Assembly (NCBI GenBank): GCA_946542235.1
Contig: CAMNKK010000003.1
Span: 1-64,000, forward strand
DNA from: an uncultured Clostridia bacterium
Lineage (GTDB): Bacteria; Bacillota; Clostridia; Christensenellales; Aristaeellaceae
Direction of reading: 5' to 3'
DNA: 64,000 bases
The position numbers and the translations under genes were made by a program. Positions 17,000 through 25,356 of this stretch are shown piece after piece; the first letter of the stretch is position 1; each line of letters starts with the position of its first letter. The notes below the pieces were generated by a model, which did not search any database, was not told the origin of the DNA, and saw only the letters and a program-made list of their open reading frames with translations.

Positions 17000-17839
17000 A
17001 TGATCGATATACAGTCCTTTTCCTTCACCTACAAAAATGAGGCGGAACCCGCCCTGCGGGATGTAAGCATCTCCGTGCCCGAAGGCGGTTTTCTCGGCAT
17101 CATCGGCCCCGCCGGCGCCGGCAAAACGACGCTGGCCCGGGCCGTATGCGGCATCATACCGCATCACTATCCCGGGGATTATTACGGCCGGATCTCCGTC
17201 GGCGGCCTGGATCCCGTGGAAGCCTCCCTGACGGATCTGTCCCGCCTCGTCGGTCTGGTTTTCCAGGATGTGGACAGCCAGATCATTTCCACCATGGTCG
17301 AGGATGAGATCCTCTACGGCCTGGAGAATTTCGGCATCCCTCATGCGGAAATTCCGGAGCGCATCCGTCTCGCCCTGGCACAGGCCGGCATCGCGGACCT
17401 GCAGGACCGCACCGTCGCCTCCCTCTCCGGCGGCCAGCGCCAGAAGGTGGCCATCGCCTCCATTCTCGCCCTGCGTCCCCGGGTCCTGGTGCTGGACGAA
17501 CCGACCGGGGAGCTGGATCCCGTCAGCAGCCGTCAGGTTTTCTCCCTGCTGAAGCAGCTGCGGAAGGAGCACGGCGTCACGGTGATCGTGATCGAGCAGA
17601 AAATCATGCTGCTGTGCGAGTTTGCGGAGCAGCTGGCCGTGCTGGATCACGGGGCCGTCCTCCGCCAGGGGCCCACCCGGGAGGTGCTTGCCCACGCGGA
17701 GGAGCTGCTGGCCCTCGGGGTCAACTGCCCCCGGGTCACCACCCTCAGCCGGCTGCTTTCCCGGCGTCTGGGGCGGGAGCTTCCCGTCTGCGTGAATCTG
17801 GAGGAAGCGGAAGAAACGGCAAGGAGGCTGATGACATGA
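17000..17839 (+). CDS. ecfA1: ECF transporter ATPase subunit A1
   Basis: This is one of two ATPases that power the ECF module. It shows Walker A GPAGAGKTT, the Q-loop GLVFQDVDSQIIS, the signature LSGGQRQKVAIAS and Walker B VLVLDEPTGELDP. I start it at the ATG at 17000 (MIDIQSFSFTY) behind GAGAGGAG; an in-frame start eight codons earlier has weaker support. The 279 residues fit the family. The coding region is 105 bp after the S component and overlaps the second ATPase gene by four bases. Confidence 0.95.
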   Translation: MIDIQSFSFTYKNEAEPALRDVSISVPEGGFLGIIGPAGAGKTTLARAVCGIIPHHYPGDYYGRISVGGLDPVEASLTDLSRLVGLVFQDVDSQIISTMVEDEILYGLENFGIPHAEIPERIRLALAQAGIADLQDRTVASLSGGQRQKVAIASILALRPRVLVLDEPTGELDPVSSRQVFSLLKQLRKEHGVTVIVIEQKIMLLCEFAEQLAVLDHGAVLRQGPTREVLAHAEELLALGVNCPRVTTLSRLLSRRLGRELPVCVNLEEAEETARRLMT

Positions 17840-18651
17840 TACAGCTGGATCAGGTCAGTTTTGCATACCCGTCCCAGGGACCCACGGTCCGGGATCTTTC
17901 CTTTCATATTCGGAAAGGGGAGTTCGTCGCCCTTCTCGGCGCCAACGGCGCGGGAAAAACCACCACGGTCCGGCTGATTGACGGCCTGATCAGGCCGACC
18001 TCCGGCCGGGTGCTGATCGGCGGCGCGGACACCGCCGGATCCTCCGTAAGCCAGCGGGCCCGCCGGGTCGGATTCCTCTTTCAGAATCCGGACCGCCAGA
18101 TCTGCAAAAACACCGTCCGGGAAGAAATCCTTTTCGGCCTGAACGCCGTGCGGGCGGAAGAAGGCCCGGAAAAGCTGGCTGCCCGGACAGACCGGGTTCT
18201 GGCGGATTTCGGCTTCACCGGCGATGAAGAGCCCTTCTCCCTGAGCCGGGGGCAGCGGCAGCGGGTGGCGCTGGCCTCCATCCTGGCCGCGGAGCCGGAG
18301 GTGCTCATTCTGGATGAGCCCACCACCGGCCTGGACTATCAGGAATGCTGCCATATCATGGATCGGATCCGCCGGATGAACCGGGAACAGCAGGTCACCG
18401 TCATCATGGTCTGCCACGACATGGAGGTGGTGCTGGACTATGTGGACCGGGCGCTGGTCATGGCCGGGGGACGGCTCCTGGCGGACGGTCCCGTCCGGCA
18501 GATCTTCCGGGATGCCGCCCTGATGGAGCGGGCCTCCATCCTTCCGCCCCAGATGATCGACCTGTCCCTCCGGCTGGACCTGCCCGGGGCGGATTCCCCG
18601 GAAACCATGGCGGACGCCATTCTCGCCGCGAAAGGAGGAAAGCCGGCATGA
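17836..18651 (+). CDS. ecfA2: ECF transporter ATPase subunit A2
   Basis: This is the second ATPase of the module. Walker A is GANGAGKTT, the Q-loop region reads GFLFQNPDRQICKNTV (typical of CbiO/EcfA proteins) and Walker B is VLILDEPTTGLD. The signature is LSRGQ, with Arg in place of the first Gly of LSGGQ, a known tolerated variant. The true start is the ATG at 17836 inside the ATGA overlap with ecfA1; the 222 bases upstream in the same frame are not coding. 271 residues. Confidence 0.95.
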   Translation: MIQLDQVSFAYPSQGPTVRDLSFHIRKGEFVALLGANGAGKTTTVRLIDGLIRPTSGRVLIGGADTAGSSVSQRARRVGFLFQNPDRQICKNTVREEILFGLNAVRAEEGPEKLAARTDRVLADFGFTGDEEPFSLSRGQRQRVALASILAAEPEVLILDEPTTGLDYQECCHIMDRIRRMNREQQVTVIMVCHDMEVVLDYVDRALVMAGGRLLADGPVRQIFRDAALMERASILPPQMIDLSLRLDLPGADSPETMADAILAAKGGKPA

Positions 18652-19394
18652 AGGAGCTTTTTCAGTATGTTCCCGGCCAGTCCCTGCTTCATCGGCTGAA
18701 CCCGGTCACCAAGCTGATCCTGACCATCATGATCTGCGCAGCCGCCTTCATCACCTCCAGCGTTTTTTTCCTGCTGGGACTGCTGGCGGTGGATCTGGCC
18801 ATCGGGCTGATCGCCGGGGTTGCCAGGAAGACCCTCGGCATCCTGCGGGGCCTGATGAAAATTGCCGTATTTCTCTTTGTGCTCCAGGTGCTGCTGAGCC
18901 GTCAGGGTACGCCTGTTTTCTGGATCATCACGGATCGCGGGCTGCTGACCGCAGCCACCGTGGTGCTGCGCCTGGTGGTCGTATGCATGCCCCTGGCCCT
19001 GGTGCTGGCGGTCACCCGGGTTTCCGACCTGTCCAACGCGCTGGTGCAGGTGCTGCACGTGCCCTATAAATATGCCTTTACCCTGACCACCGCCATCCGT
19101 TTCATCCCCCAGTTTCTGGAGGAAATGAGCGATATCATGGAAGCCCAGACCGCCCGGGGCATTGCCTTTGATCAGGCCCGAGGCCTGAAAAAGCTGGGCA
19201 TGATGCTGCCGCTGTGCGCGCCCCTGCTGATTTCCTCCGTCCGCCGCACGGACCAGACCGCCGCCGCGGCAGAGATACGGGGGTTCAGCCTCCGCACCTC
19301 CGCCTCCGCCTTCCGGCGTTATCCCTTTCACCTGGAGGACGCGCTGGTTCTGGGCTTCTGCGTTCTCCTGATCGCAGCCTCCATCCTCCTGTAA
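18648..19394 (+). CDS. ecfT: ECF transporter transmembrane subunit T
   Basis: EcfT is the membrane scaffold that links the S component to the ATPases. The 248-residue protein has several membrane segments in its first half. It carries two Arg-Gly coupling motifs near the end, AQTARGI and AEIRGF, which dock into the ATPases. The ATG at 18648 overlaps the stop of ecfA2 and follows AAAGGAGGAAAGCCGGC. It ends the operon, with a strong terminator behind it. Having its own T subunit means this is a dedicated rather than shared ECF system. Confidence 0.95.
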   Translation: MKELFQYVPGQSLLHRLNPVTKLILTIMICAAAFITSSVFFLLGLLAVDLAIGLIAGVARKTLGILRGLMKIAVFLFVLQVLLSRQGTPVFWIITDRGLLTAATVVLRLVVVCMPLALVLAVTRVSDLSNALVQVLHVPYKYAFTLTTAIRFIPQFLEEMSDIMEAQTARGIAFDQARGLKKLGMMLPLCAPLLISSVRRTDQTAAAAEIRGFSLRTSASAFRRYPFHLEDALVLGFCVLLIAASILL

Positions 19395-19417
19395 GCTTTC
19401 CCCCCTTCCGGGAACGG

Positions 19418-19458
19418 AAAAAGGAGCCGTGATGCCAGGGCATCAGGCTCCTTTTTTT
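19418..19458. terminator. Strong bidirectional terminator
   Basis: AAAAAGGAGCC-GTGATGCC pairs with GGCATCA-GGCTCC and is followed by seven T; the A-run on the left gives a T-run on the minus strand. It separates ecfT from the convergent gene ending at 19497. Confidence 0.92.
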
Positions 19459-19496
19459 AACACTCCCCGCAGGGCTTTATTCCCGGAAAACCCGGC

Positions 19497-20585
19497 TTAC
19501 TGCCACGGTACATAATACCTGTGGATCTGCTTCAGCTCTCCGTTTTCGTCAAAGGTGGCATTCACATTCAGCTGATCAAAGCCGATGCCGTCCTTTTCCT
19601 CCGCGGCCAGCGCCGCAAAGAAATCCTCCGCCGTCATTTCCCTGTTCTCCTCCAGGGGGCTGCCGGCTTCCGGATCGACGCCTTCCAGATAGACCATTCC
19701 GTCCGGCACGGTCAGCGTCAGCTGCGCCGCTTCCTTCATAATCGGATAATCGTTGTAGGTGACGGCCGTATACAGGCCGTCCTCGTTTTTCCGCAGGAAA
19801 TATTCATCATTGATGATTGCGTCATACCCTTCGTAGGCCAGGGTCTCGATCAGAACGTCCTCCGTGCCGATCCGGATGGTGTCCCCTTCCTTCACGGAGA
19901 TCACATCCCACTCCAGCAGGGTATAGGGAACCAGCAGGGTCAGATCCACGGTCTTCGCGGCCGCGTCAAAGCCGGTAATGCTGACGTCGAAGGTTTTCCC
20001 CTCGATCTTCAGCGCTTCCTCCTCCGCGCCGGCAATGAAGTCCAGATCCGACAGGAAGGCATTTCCCATCGCGATTTCATCTTCCGTCAGCTTCTGTTCC
20101 GGGGCCTGCTTCCCGGGGGTCATGACGAACTCGATAAAATATCCCGCATAGATCGAGAAGATGCTCAGATAATCATAGCTGTCCGCCACGGTGCGGCAGA
20201 CCAGCAGCCGGGTGCCGTGGGCGGTCTCATCATAGGTGATGTTGGCGTAGGGATCGGTATCCGTAAAGGTTTTTTCCAGAATCATCAGCGCTTCGTCATC
20301 CAGATCGTTGATCCGGACCACGCCGGCATAGGTCTCGTCATAGGCGACGGACAGCACCATCTGCGGCTTTGCCGGATCCTCGGTGACCATGGAACACAGA
20401 AGCGCTTCATCATTCTGCATGAACGGCACGACCCGGTATCCTTCCGGCACCGTTCCCTTCAGGGTAAATTCCCCGTTCACCCGGACCGTCCCGAAGTTAT
20501 ACTTCTCCGCTGCTTCCTCCGCGCTTCCGGCGGCACAGCCCAGCAGCAGAACCAGGCTCAGCAGCATGGCAATGATTTTTTTCAT
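19497..20585 (-). CDS. Secreted or lipid-anchored protein of unknown function
   Basis: I do not recognise this 362-residue protein. It opens with MKKIIAMLLSLVLLLGCAAG, a signal peptide with a plausible lipobox (LLGC), so it may be a lipoprotein. The rest is soluble and acidic, rich in Asp and Glu, with EGYRVVPFMQNDEALLCSMV early and QIHRYYVPWQ at the end. The ATG at 20585 follows GAAGGAGGATTCC. It is the last of three consecutive secreted-protein genes on this strand, 51 bp after the SH3 protein. The three may form an operon from the promoter at 23395-23423. Confidence 0.75.
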   Translation of the reverse strand: MKKIIAMLLSLVLLLGCAAGSAEEAAEKYNFGTVRVNGEFTLKGTVPEGYRVVPFMQNDEALLCSMVTEDPAKPQMVLSVAYDETYAGVVRINDLDDEALMILEKTFTDTDPYANITYDETAHGTRLLVCRTVADSYDYLSIFSIYAGYFIEFVMTPGKQAPEQKLTEDEIAMGNAFLSDLDFIAGAEEEALKIEGKTFDVSITGFDAAAKTVDLTLLVPYTLLEWDVISVKEGDTIRIGTEDVLIETLAYEGYDAIINDEYFLRKNEDGLYTAVTYNDYPIMKEAAQLTLTVPDGMVYLEGVDPEAGSPLEENREMTAEDFFAALAAEEKDGIGFDQLNVNATFDENGELKQIHRYYVPWQ

Positions 20586-20636
20586 GGATGGAATCCTCCT
20601 TCATTTCCTCATGCTCCGGTTCTTTTCCGGGCCGGT

Positions 20637-21254
20637 TTATTTCTGGGCAAACCGCTTGTGAATGTACCCGACATCCCCGGTGTCCGGATCCTGCACCTGC
20701 AGATAATGCGCGGTTTCCTTCAGCACGATCAGTTCCTCGGTCGTCGTATACCGCGCGATCTCCATGCCCGTTTCGCTGGGAATCCAGCGCATGCTCACCC
20801 AGCTGGTAACCCGGGCGGGCCTGGCCGTCACACGGTAGGGGGTGACCTCCGCCGCCGTGGCAAACTCCGCGTTGATATCCGTCATCGGATCTCCCGTATA
20901 GGCTTCCTTCTCGCTTTCCAGCAGCGCGTCGATCTCTTCCGGCGCGATATCGGACAGATAGCGCCAGTTCACATAGGCCGTCCAGTCGCCCTCCCCGTTC
21001 TGCGGATGATTGTAATGGAAGATGATTTCCGCCCACCTGTCCCCGGTGACGGACAGGACCTTCACTTTTTCGCCGTATTCCAGCCGGCCGACAATCTGTC
21101 CCTGCGGCTCCGTGCGTACGCTCAGCGGCTGATGGTTTTCCGTGTATACATAGCATTCCCTGGCTTCCGCTTCTTCCTCGCCAAGCGCCGCGGAAACCGC
21201 CGTCCCCAGCACCAGCAGGGCCGCCAGCGCCAGCATCAGAATCTTTTTCATCAT
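20637..21254 (-). CDS. Secreted SH3-domain protein
   Basis: This is a small exported protein (205 residues) with a signal peptide (MMKKILMLALAALLVLG). An SH3-like domain is visible near 40-95 (PLSVRTEPQGQIVGRLEYGE, then KVKVLSVTGDRWAEI). A second SH3-like segment is near the C-terminus (WIPSETGMEIARYTTTEEL and GDVGYIHKRFAQK). Such domains commonly bind peptidoglycan. I chose the ATG at 21254 behind AAGGAGGGAAAAAAG; a second ATG directly follows it. No catalytic domain is present. It lies 53 bp after the Ig-like repeat protein. Confidence 0.8.
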   Translation of the reverse strand: MMKKILMLALAALLVLGTAVSAALGEEEAEARECYVYTENHQPLSVRTEPQGQIVGRLEYGEKVKVLSVTGDRWAEIIFHYNHPQNGEGDWTAYVNWRYLSDIAPEEIDALLESEKEAYTGDPMTDINAEFATAAEVTPYRVTARPARVTSWVSMRWIPSETGMEIARYTTTEELIVLKETAHYLQVQDPDTGDVGYIHKRFAQK

Positions 21255-21307
21255 CTTTTTTCCCTCCTTGTCTCCGTGCATTTCTCAGGAAGCGCCCCGG
21301 ACCGGTC

Positions 21308-23326
21308 TCAGTAATCCTTTTTGGTGCGGTGTCTCTCCCGGATCGTCTTGATCCAGTCGTTGTCAATCTGGAACTGGTACAGGGTAATCGTACCGCTGGT
21401 TTTCTTGATGCCCTGGGACGGCGCCGAATAGTTGACCATCTTCCAGTGCCTCGTGCCGGTGGTCTCGCCGGGCTGCAGCGCGCCGCTCCAGACGATGTCC
21501 ACCTTGTTGGAGCCGTCCTTGGTGTTCACCGCCACGCCCTCGCGTCCGTCAAAGACCTCCAGGGAGGCCACGATCCGCGTAATGGTGAATGCGGAATCAT
21601 TCCGGACGGACAGCCAGAAATTGCCGTCCTTGTCATAGTCAAAGCTCCGGAAGGTCAGGCTGCGGTCAAAGTCGCCCACGGTCACCCGGAGGGAGGTCTG
21701 GAAGCCGCCGTCCTCCGTGGTTCCGGTGACGGTTGCTTCTCCGTATCCGACGCCCTTCAGCTTCATTTTGGAATTGGTCTTTCCGTTCGCGGTTACGACG
21801 CTTTCATCGGAGCTGACCCAGGTCATGTTCTTGTTGGTGGCATCCTTCGGATAAATGGTCGCGCCGGCCGTGGCCGTTTCGTTCAGATCGATATAGGCAT
21901 GCTCCCGCACCATCTGGACCCCTGTCACATGCTCGCCGACCCTGACCTGGATCTGGGCCTTCCGCCTGGAGCCGTCCACGGTCGTCGCCGTGATGCTGGC
22001 GTTGCCCCGGGATACGCCGGTTACCACGCCGTTTTCATCCACCACCGCCACCTTGGGATTGGAGCTCTGGAAGGTCACCCCGGGATTGGTGGCATTGGCC
22101 GGTTCCGTAATCCAGCTCAGCTGCGTTGTTTCCCCGGCATAGGCCGCCGCGGATTTTTCCGTAAAGGCGACGCTCTTCACCGGCTGCTGCACATGAACCT
22201 TCAGCTCCGCGCTGACGCTTTCCAGCGCTTCCGCCCGGCAGGTCACCACGCATTCGCCCGGCGCCACCCCGGTGATCCTCCCGTCCTTTCCGACCTTCGC
22301 AATGCTCTCGTCCGAGCTGGACCAGATCACCCGCTTGTTATCCGCGTCCACCGGAGCCACCGTATATTTTGTCACCTGGTTCCGGCCCACATCCACGGTC
22401 ATCTCTTCGCTGCCCAGCGTAATGGCTTCCGGATTCTGAACCACCTTCAGGCTGAAGTTGGCCCGGATATTGCTTCCGTCCGCCGCTGTGGCAACCAGCC
22501 GGCCGTTTCCCCGCTTCAGGCCCGTAACCACGCCCTGGGCGTCCACCGTCAGGATCCGCTCGTCCCCGCTGGACCAGATCACCTGCGGAATGGAAGCGTT
22601 CTCCGGCATCACGGAAGCCTTCACGGTGACCTGACCGCCCACGGTCACAGCCTGCCCGGAGGCTTCCACCGTCAGCCGGGTCACCGGCTGAATCACCAGC
22701 ACCCGATACCGGACGCTGACCTCCGGATTGGATGCGCTGGCCACCGTCAGCACGGCCTCCCCGGGAACCAGCCCGGTCAGCCCGTTCCCCTGTACCTTCA
22801 GCACGCTGTCATTGTCGCTTTTCAGGACAAATTTCCTGTTGCTGGCATCCTGGGGCAGCACGGTCACCTGCAGGTTGATCTGCTTCTTCACGGAAACCAG
22901 CAGCACCGGCAGATCCTCCCCGCCGGCCTGCAGCAGGGGGGCAACCAGCGGATCGTCCGCCGGATACAGCGGCAGCTTTGCCGTCTGTACCTGAACCTCC
23001 GCCGCCTTCCGGTCCACGAACAGGTTCAGCTGGTTCCGATAGGTCTTTCCCTCCGCGGTCACTGTCGCCGTGATATTGGTCTGGCCCTTGCTGACCCCCG
23101 TCACCACGCCGTTTTCATCCACCGTCGCCACTTTTTCGTTGGCAGAGGTATAGCTCAGCTCCCCGCCGGCCGGCGCGCCCTCCCGGATCAGCACGGTCTG
23201 CAGCGTCTCTCCCTCGAACACCCTGTTCACGTTCCGGTCGAACTGCAGAACGTTGTTTTCCGCCAGCGCGGAAAAGCCGAAGCAGAGCAGGGCTGCGGCC
23301 AGCAGGAGAATGAGAATTTTTTTCAT
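21308..23326 (-). CDS. Secreted protein with six bacterial Ig-like (Big_2) repeats
   Basis: This 672-residue surface or secreted protein starts at the ATG at 23326 (MKKILILLLAAALLCFGFSA), behind AAAGGAGGCTGACGGA. Six Ig-like repeats are marked by their closing motif: GVVTGVSKGQTNITATV, GLTGLVPGEAVLTVAS, GVVTGLKRGNGRLVATA, GRITGVAPGECVVTCRA, GVVTGVSRGNASITATT and KLKGVGYGEATVTGTT. A different domain of about 120 residues ends the protein (FDRSLTFRSFDYDKDGNFWL onward), resembling an FxLYD-type fold. I see no sortase signal. It likely has a structural or adhesive role; partners are unknown. Confidence 0.85.
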   Translation of the reverse strand: MKKILILLLAAALLCFGFSALAENNVLQFDRNVNRVFEGETLQTVLIREGAPAGGELSYTSANEKVATVDENGVVTGVSKGQTNITATVTAEGKTYRNQLNLFVDRKAAEVQVQTAKLPLYPADDPLVAPLLQAGGEDLPVLLVSVKKQINLQVTVLPQDASNRKFVLKSDNDSVLKVQGNGLTGLVPGEAVLTVASASNPEVSVRYRVLVIQPVTRLTVEASGQAVTVGGQVTVKASVMPENASIPQVIWSSGDERILTVDAQGVVTGLKRGNGRLVATAADGSNIRANFSLKVVQNPEAITLGSEEMTVDVGRNQVTKYTVAPVDADNKRVIWSSSDESIAKVGKDGRITGVAPGECVVTCRAEALESVSAELKVHVQQPVKSVAFTEKSAAAYAGETTQLSWITEPANATNPGVTFQSSNPKVAVVDENGVVTGVSRGNASITATTVDGSRRKAQIQVRVGEHVTGVQMVREHAYIDLNETATAGATIYPKDATNKNMTWVSSDESVVTANGKTNSKMKLKGVGYGEATVTGTTEDGGFQTSLRVTVGDFDRSLTFRSFDYDKDGNFWLSVRNDSAFTITRIVASLEVFDGREGVAVNTKDGSNKVDIVWSGALQPGETTGTRHWKMVNYSAPSQGIKKTSGTITLYQFQIDNDWIKTIRERHRTKKDY

Positions 23327-23394
23327 TCCGTCAGCCTCCTTTTTTATTCTTTCCATTTATTCATACCTGGATATGTCCTCTTTCCCGCAAAGCT

Positions 23395-23423
23395 ATTTTA
23401 GCGCTTTTCGGGGTCAATTTCAA
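23395..23423 (-). promoter_or_regulatory. Promoter for the three secreted-protein genes
   Basis: On the minus strand TTGAAA (23423-23418), 17 bases and TAAAAT (23400-23395) lie about 70 bases before the Ig-repeat gene. Confidence 0.7.
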
Positions 23424-23475
23424 GTGCCGGCGTCCCGCTCCCGCGGGAAGCGCAGCGCCGGCGGAGCCGCCCGTC

Positions 23476-25356
23476 TCAGGACAGCTGCAGCTGATAAAGC
23501 TTTTTGTAGATCCCGTCCCTGGCCAGCAGCTCCTGATGGGTTCCGGACTCCCGGATCCGCCCGTGATGCATGACAAGGATCCGGTCGCAGTGCTGGATCG
23601 TGGACAGCCGGTGCGCCACCATGATGCTGGTCCGCCCCCGCATCAGCCGGGCCACCGCCTCCTGAATCCACTGCTCCGTCTCCGTGTCAATATTGGCGGT
23701 CGCCTCGTCCAGAATCAGGATGGCCGGATCATAGGCCAGCGTCCGGGCAAAGGACAGCAGCTGCCTCTCTCCGGCGGAGAAGGTCGCGCCCCGCTCCGTC
23801 ACCCGGGAGGCGTATCCGTCCGGAAGGCGTTCGATAAACCGGGCCGCGTTGACTTCCCGGGCCGCCTCCCGGATTTCCTCATCCGAAATGCTTTCGTCCC
23901 GGAGGCGGATGTTGGAAGCGATGTCCCCGGTGAACAGGAACACATCCTGCTGCACCTGGCCCACCGCCCGGCGGATCTGCTCCCGGCTCATCAGCCGGAT
24001 GTCCGTGTCATCGATCCGGATCGTTCCCTTCTGGACATCATAGTATCTGCCGATCAGGTTCAGGATGGAGCTCTTTCCGGCGCCCGTGGCGCCCACAAAG
24101 GCGACGGACTGGCCGGGCTCGATCTCGAAGCTGACATCCTTCAGCACCCAGTCTCCCTCCCGGCCGGTATAGGAAAACCAGACATGATCAAAGGTGATCT
24201 TTCCGCGGATTTCCGGCAGCAGCACCGGGGATTTCTCCTCGGCGATGTCGGGCTCCGTATCCATCAGGGTAAAGATTTTCTCCGCGGCGGAGATGGCGCT
24301 CTGCAGGGTGGTAAACTGCTCCGCCAGCTCCTGAATCGGCTCAAAGAAGCTGTTGATATACTGCAGGAAAATATACAGCGTTCCGATCGTGATCGCCCCG
24401 CCCAGCACCTCCCGGCCGCCGGTAAGCATGATGATCATCAGGGCCAGGACGCTCAGCAGATAGATCCCCGGCCGGAAAACGGCGAAAACCATCATTTCCC
24501 GGAAGCTGGCGTTGTACAGGCTGGCGTTTTTCTGTTCAAACTCGTCATATTTCTTCTGTTCCCGGCCGAAAATCCGGATGACCTTCATGCCCGACAGATG
24601 CTCGGACAGGAAGGTATTGAGCGCCGTCAGACGGGTTCGCACCAGCCGGTAGGTCTTCCGGCTGATCATCCTGAAAACCAGCGTCAGGGCCGCCACCACC
24701 GGGAGCAGAATAAAGCTGTAAAGCGCCATTCGGGGATTCAGCGAAATCATGATCACCGCCAGCCCCGCCATCTTCACCACATTCCGGAAAAGCTTCACCA
24801 GAATATTGGAGAAGACCTCGTTGATCGCTTCCACATCGTTGGTCAGCCTGGTCACAATCTTCCCCACCGGGGTAATATCAAAGAAGCGCATGGTCAGGCT
24901 TTCCGTATGCCGGAAAAGGTCATTCCGAATCTCATAGATGATGTCCTGCCCCATTTTCTGCAGCAGGAGCGTCTGGCTCCGGTTCAGGATCATCAGCAGA
25001 ACCAGCGCCGCCAGATACAGGCCGCCCGCCGTCAGCACGCCCCGGAAGCGCTCCTCCGCCCGCTCGCCGGGCGCCCATTCCTCCCGGCCTTCCTCCTGCA
25101 GGATTTCACTGCTCTCTCCCGTAATATACCGGTCTATGGCCTGCCCGATAATCATGGGCTTCACCAGTTCCAGCCCCGTCAGCCCCAGCACCAGCACCAG
25201 GCACAGGATAAACACCTTCCTGTGCGGCTTCAGGTACTCCAGGAGCCTCCGCATGGGCTTCCCGCGGTAATGAATGTCCTCCCGCTCCTCGTCCTGAGGG
25301 CGGAAAAGAGACATGAACCTTTCCTTCAGGGACGGCTTCCTTTCCGTACCGCTCAT
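23476..25356 (-). CDS. ABC exporter half-transporter, canonical ATP site partner
   Basis: This is a type IV (MsbA/LmrA-like) ABC exporter half: membrane domain at about 45-340 and ATPase domain at about 370-626. It shows Walker A GATGAGKSS, Walker B LILDEATANID with the catalytic Glu, and a divergent signature FSAGERQLLSFAR. The upstream gene encodes a half with a degenerate Walker B, so the two form a heterodimer with one hydrolytic site, as in BmrCD or TM287/288. The ATG at 25356 overlaps the upstream stop and follows a perfect AAGGAGGTGA. The substrate is unknown; drugs, peptides or lipids are possible. Confidence 0.9.
   Translation of the reverse strand: MSGTERKPSLKERFMSLFRPQDEEREDIHYRGKPMRRLLEYLKPHRKVFILCLVLVLGLTGLELVKPMIIGQAIDRYITGESSEILQEEGREEWAPGERAEERFRGVLTAGGLYLAALVLLMILNRSQTLLLQKMGQDIIYEIRNDLFRHTESLTMRFFDITPVGKIVTRLTNDVEAINEVFSNILVKLFRNVVKMAGLAVIMISLNPRMALYSFILLPVVAALTLVFRMISRKTYRLVRTRLTALNTFLSEHLSGMKVIRIFGREQKKYDEFEQKNASLYNASFREMMVFAVFRPGIYLLSVLALMIIMLTGGREVLGGAITIGTLYIFLQYINSFFEPIQELAEQFTTLQSAISAAEKIFTLMDTEPDIAEEKSPVLLPEIRGKITFDHVWFSYTGREGDWVLKDVSFEIEPGQSVAFVGATGAGKSSILNLIGRYYDVQKGTIRIDDTDIRLMSREQIRRAVGQVQQDVFLFTGDIASNIRLRDESISDEEIREAAREVNAARFIERLPDGYASRVTERGATFSAGERQLLSFARTLAYDPAILILDEATANIDTETEQWIQEAVARLMRGRTSIMVAHRLSTIQHCDRILVMHHGRIRESGTHQELLARDGIYKKLYQLQLS

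Noticed and set aside
15998-17695. 565-codon minus-strand frame across the T-box and ECF genes
   Set aside because: It runs antisense through the T-box leader and conserved transporter genes and shows no family pattern.
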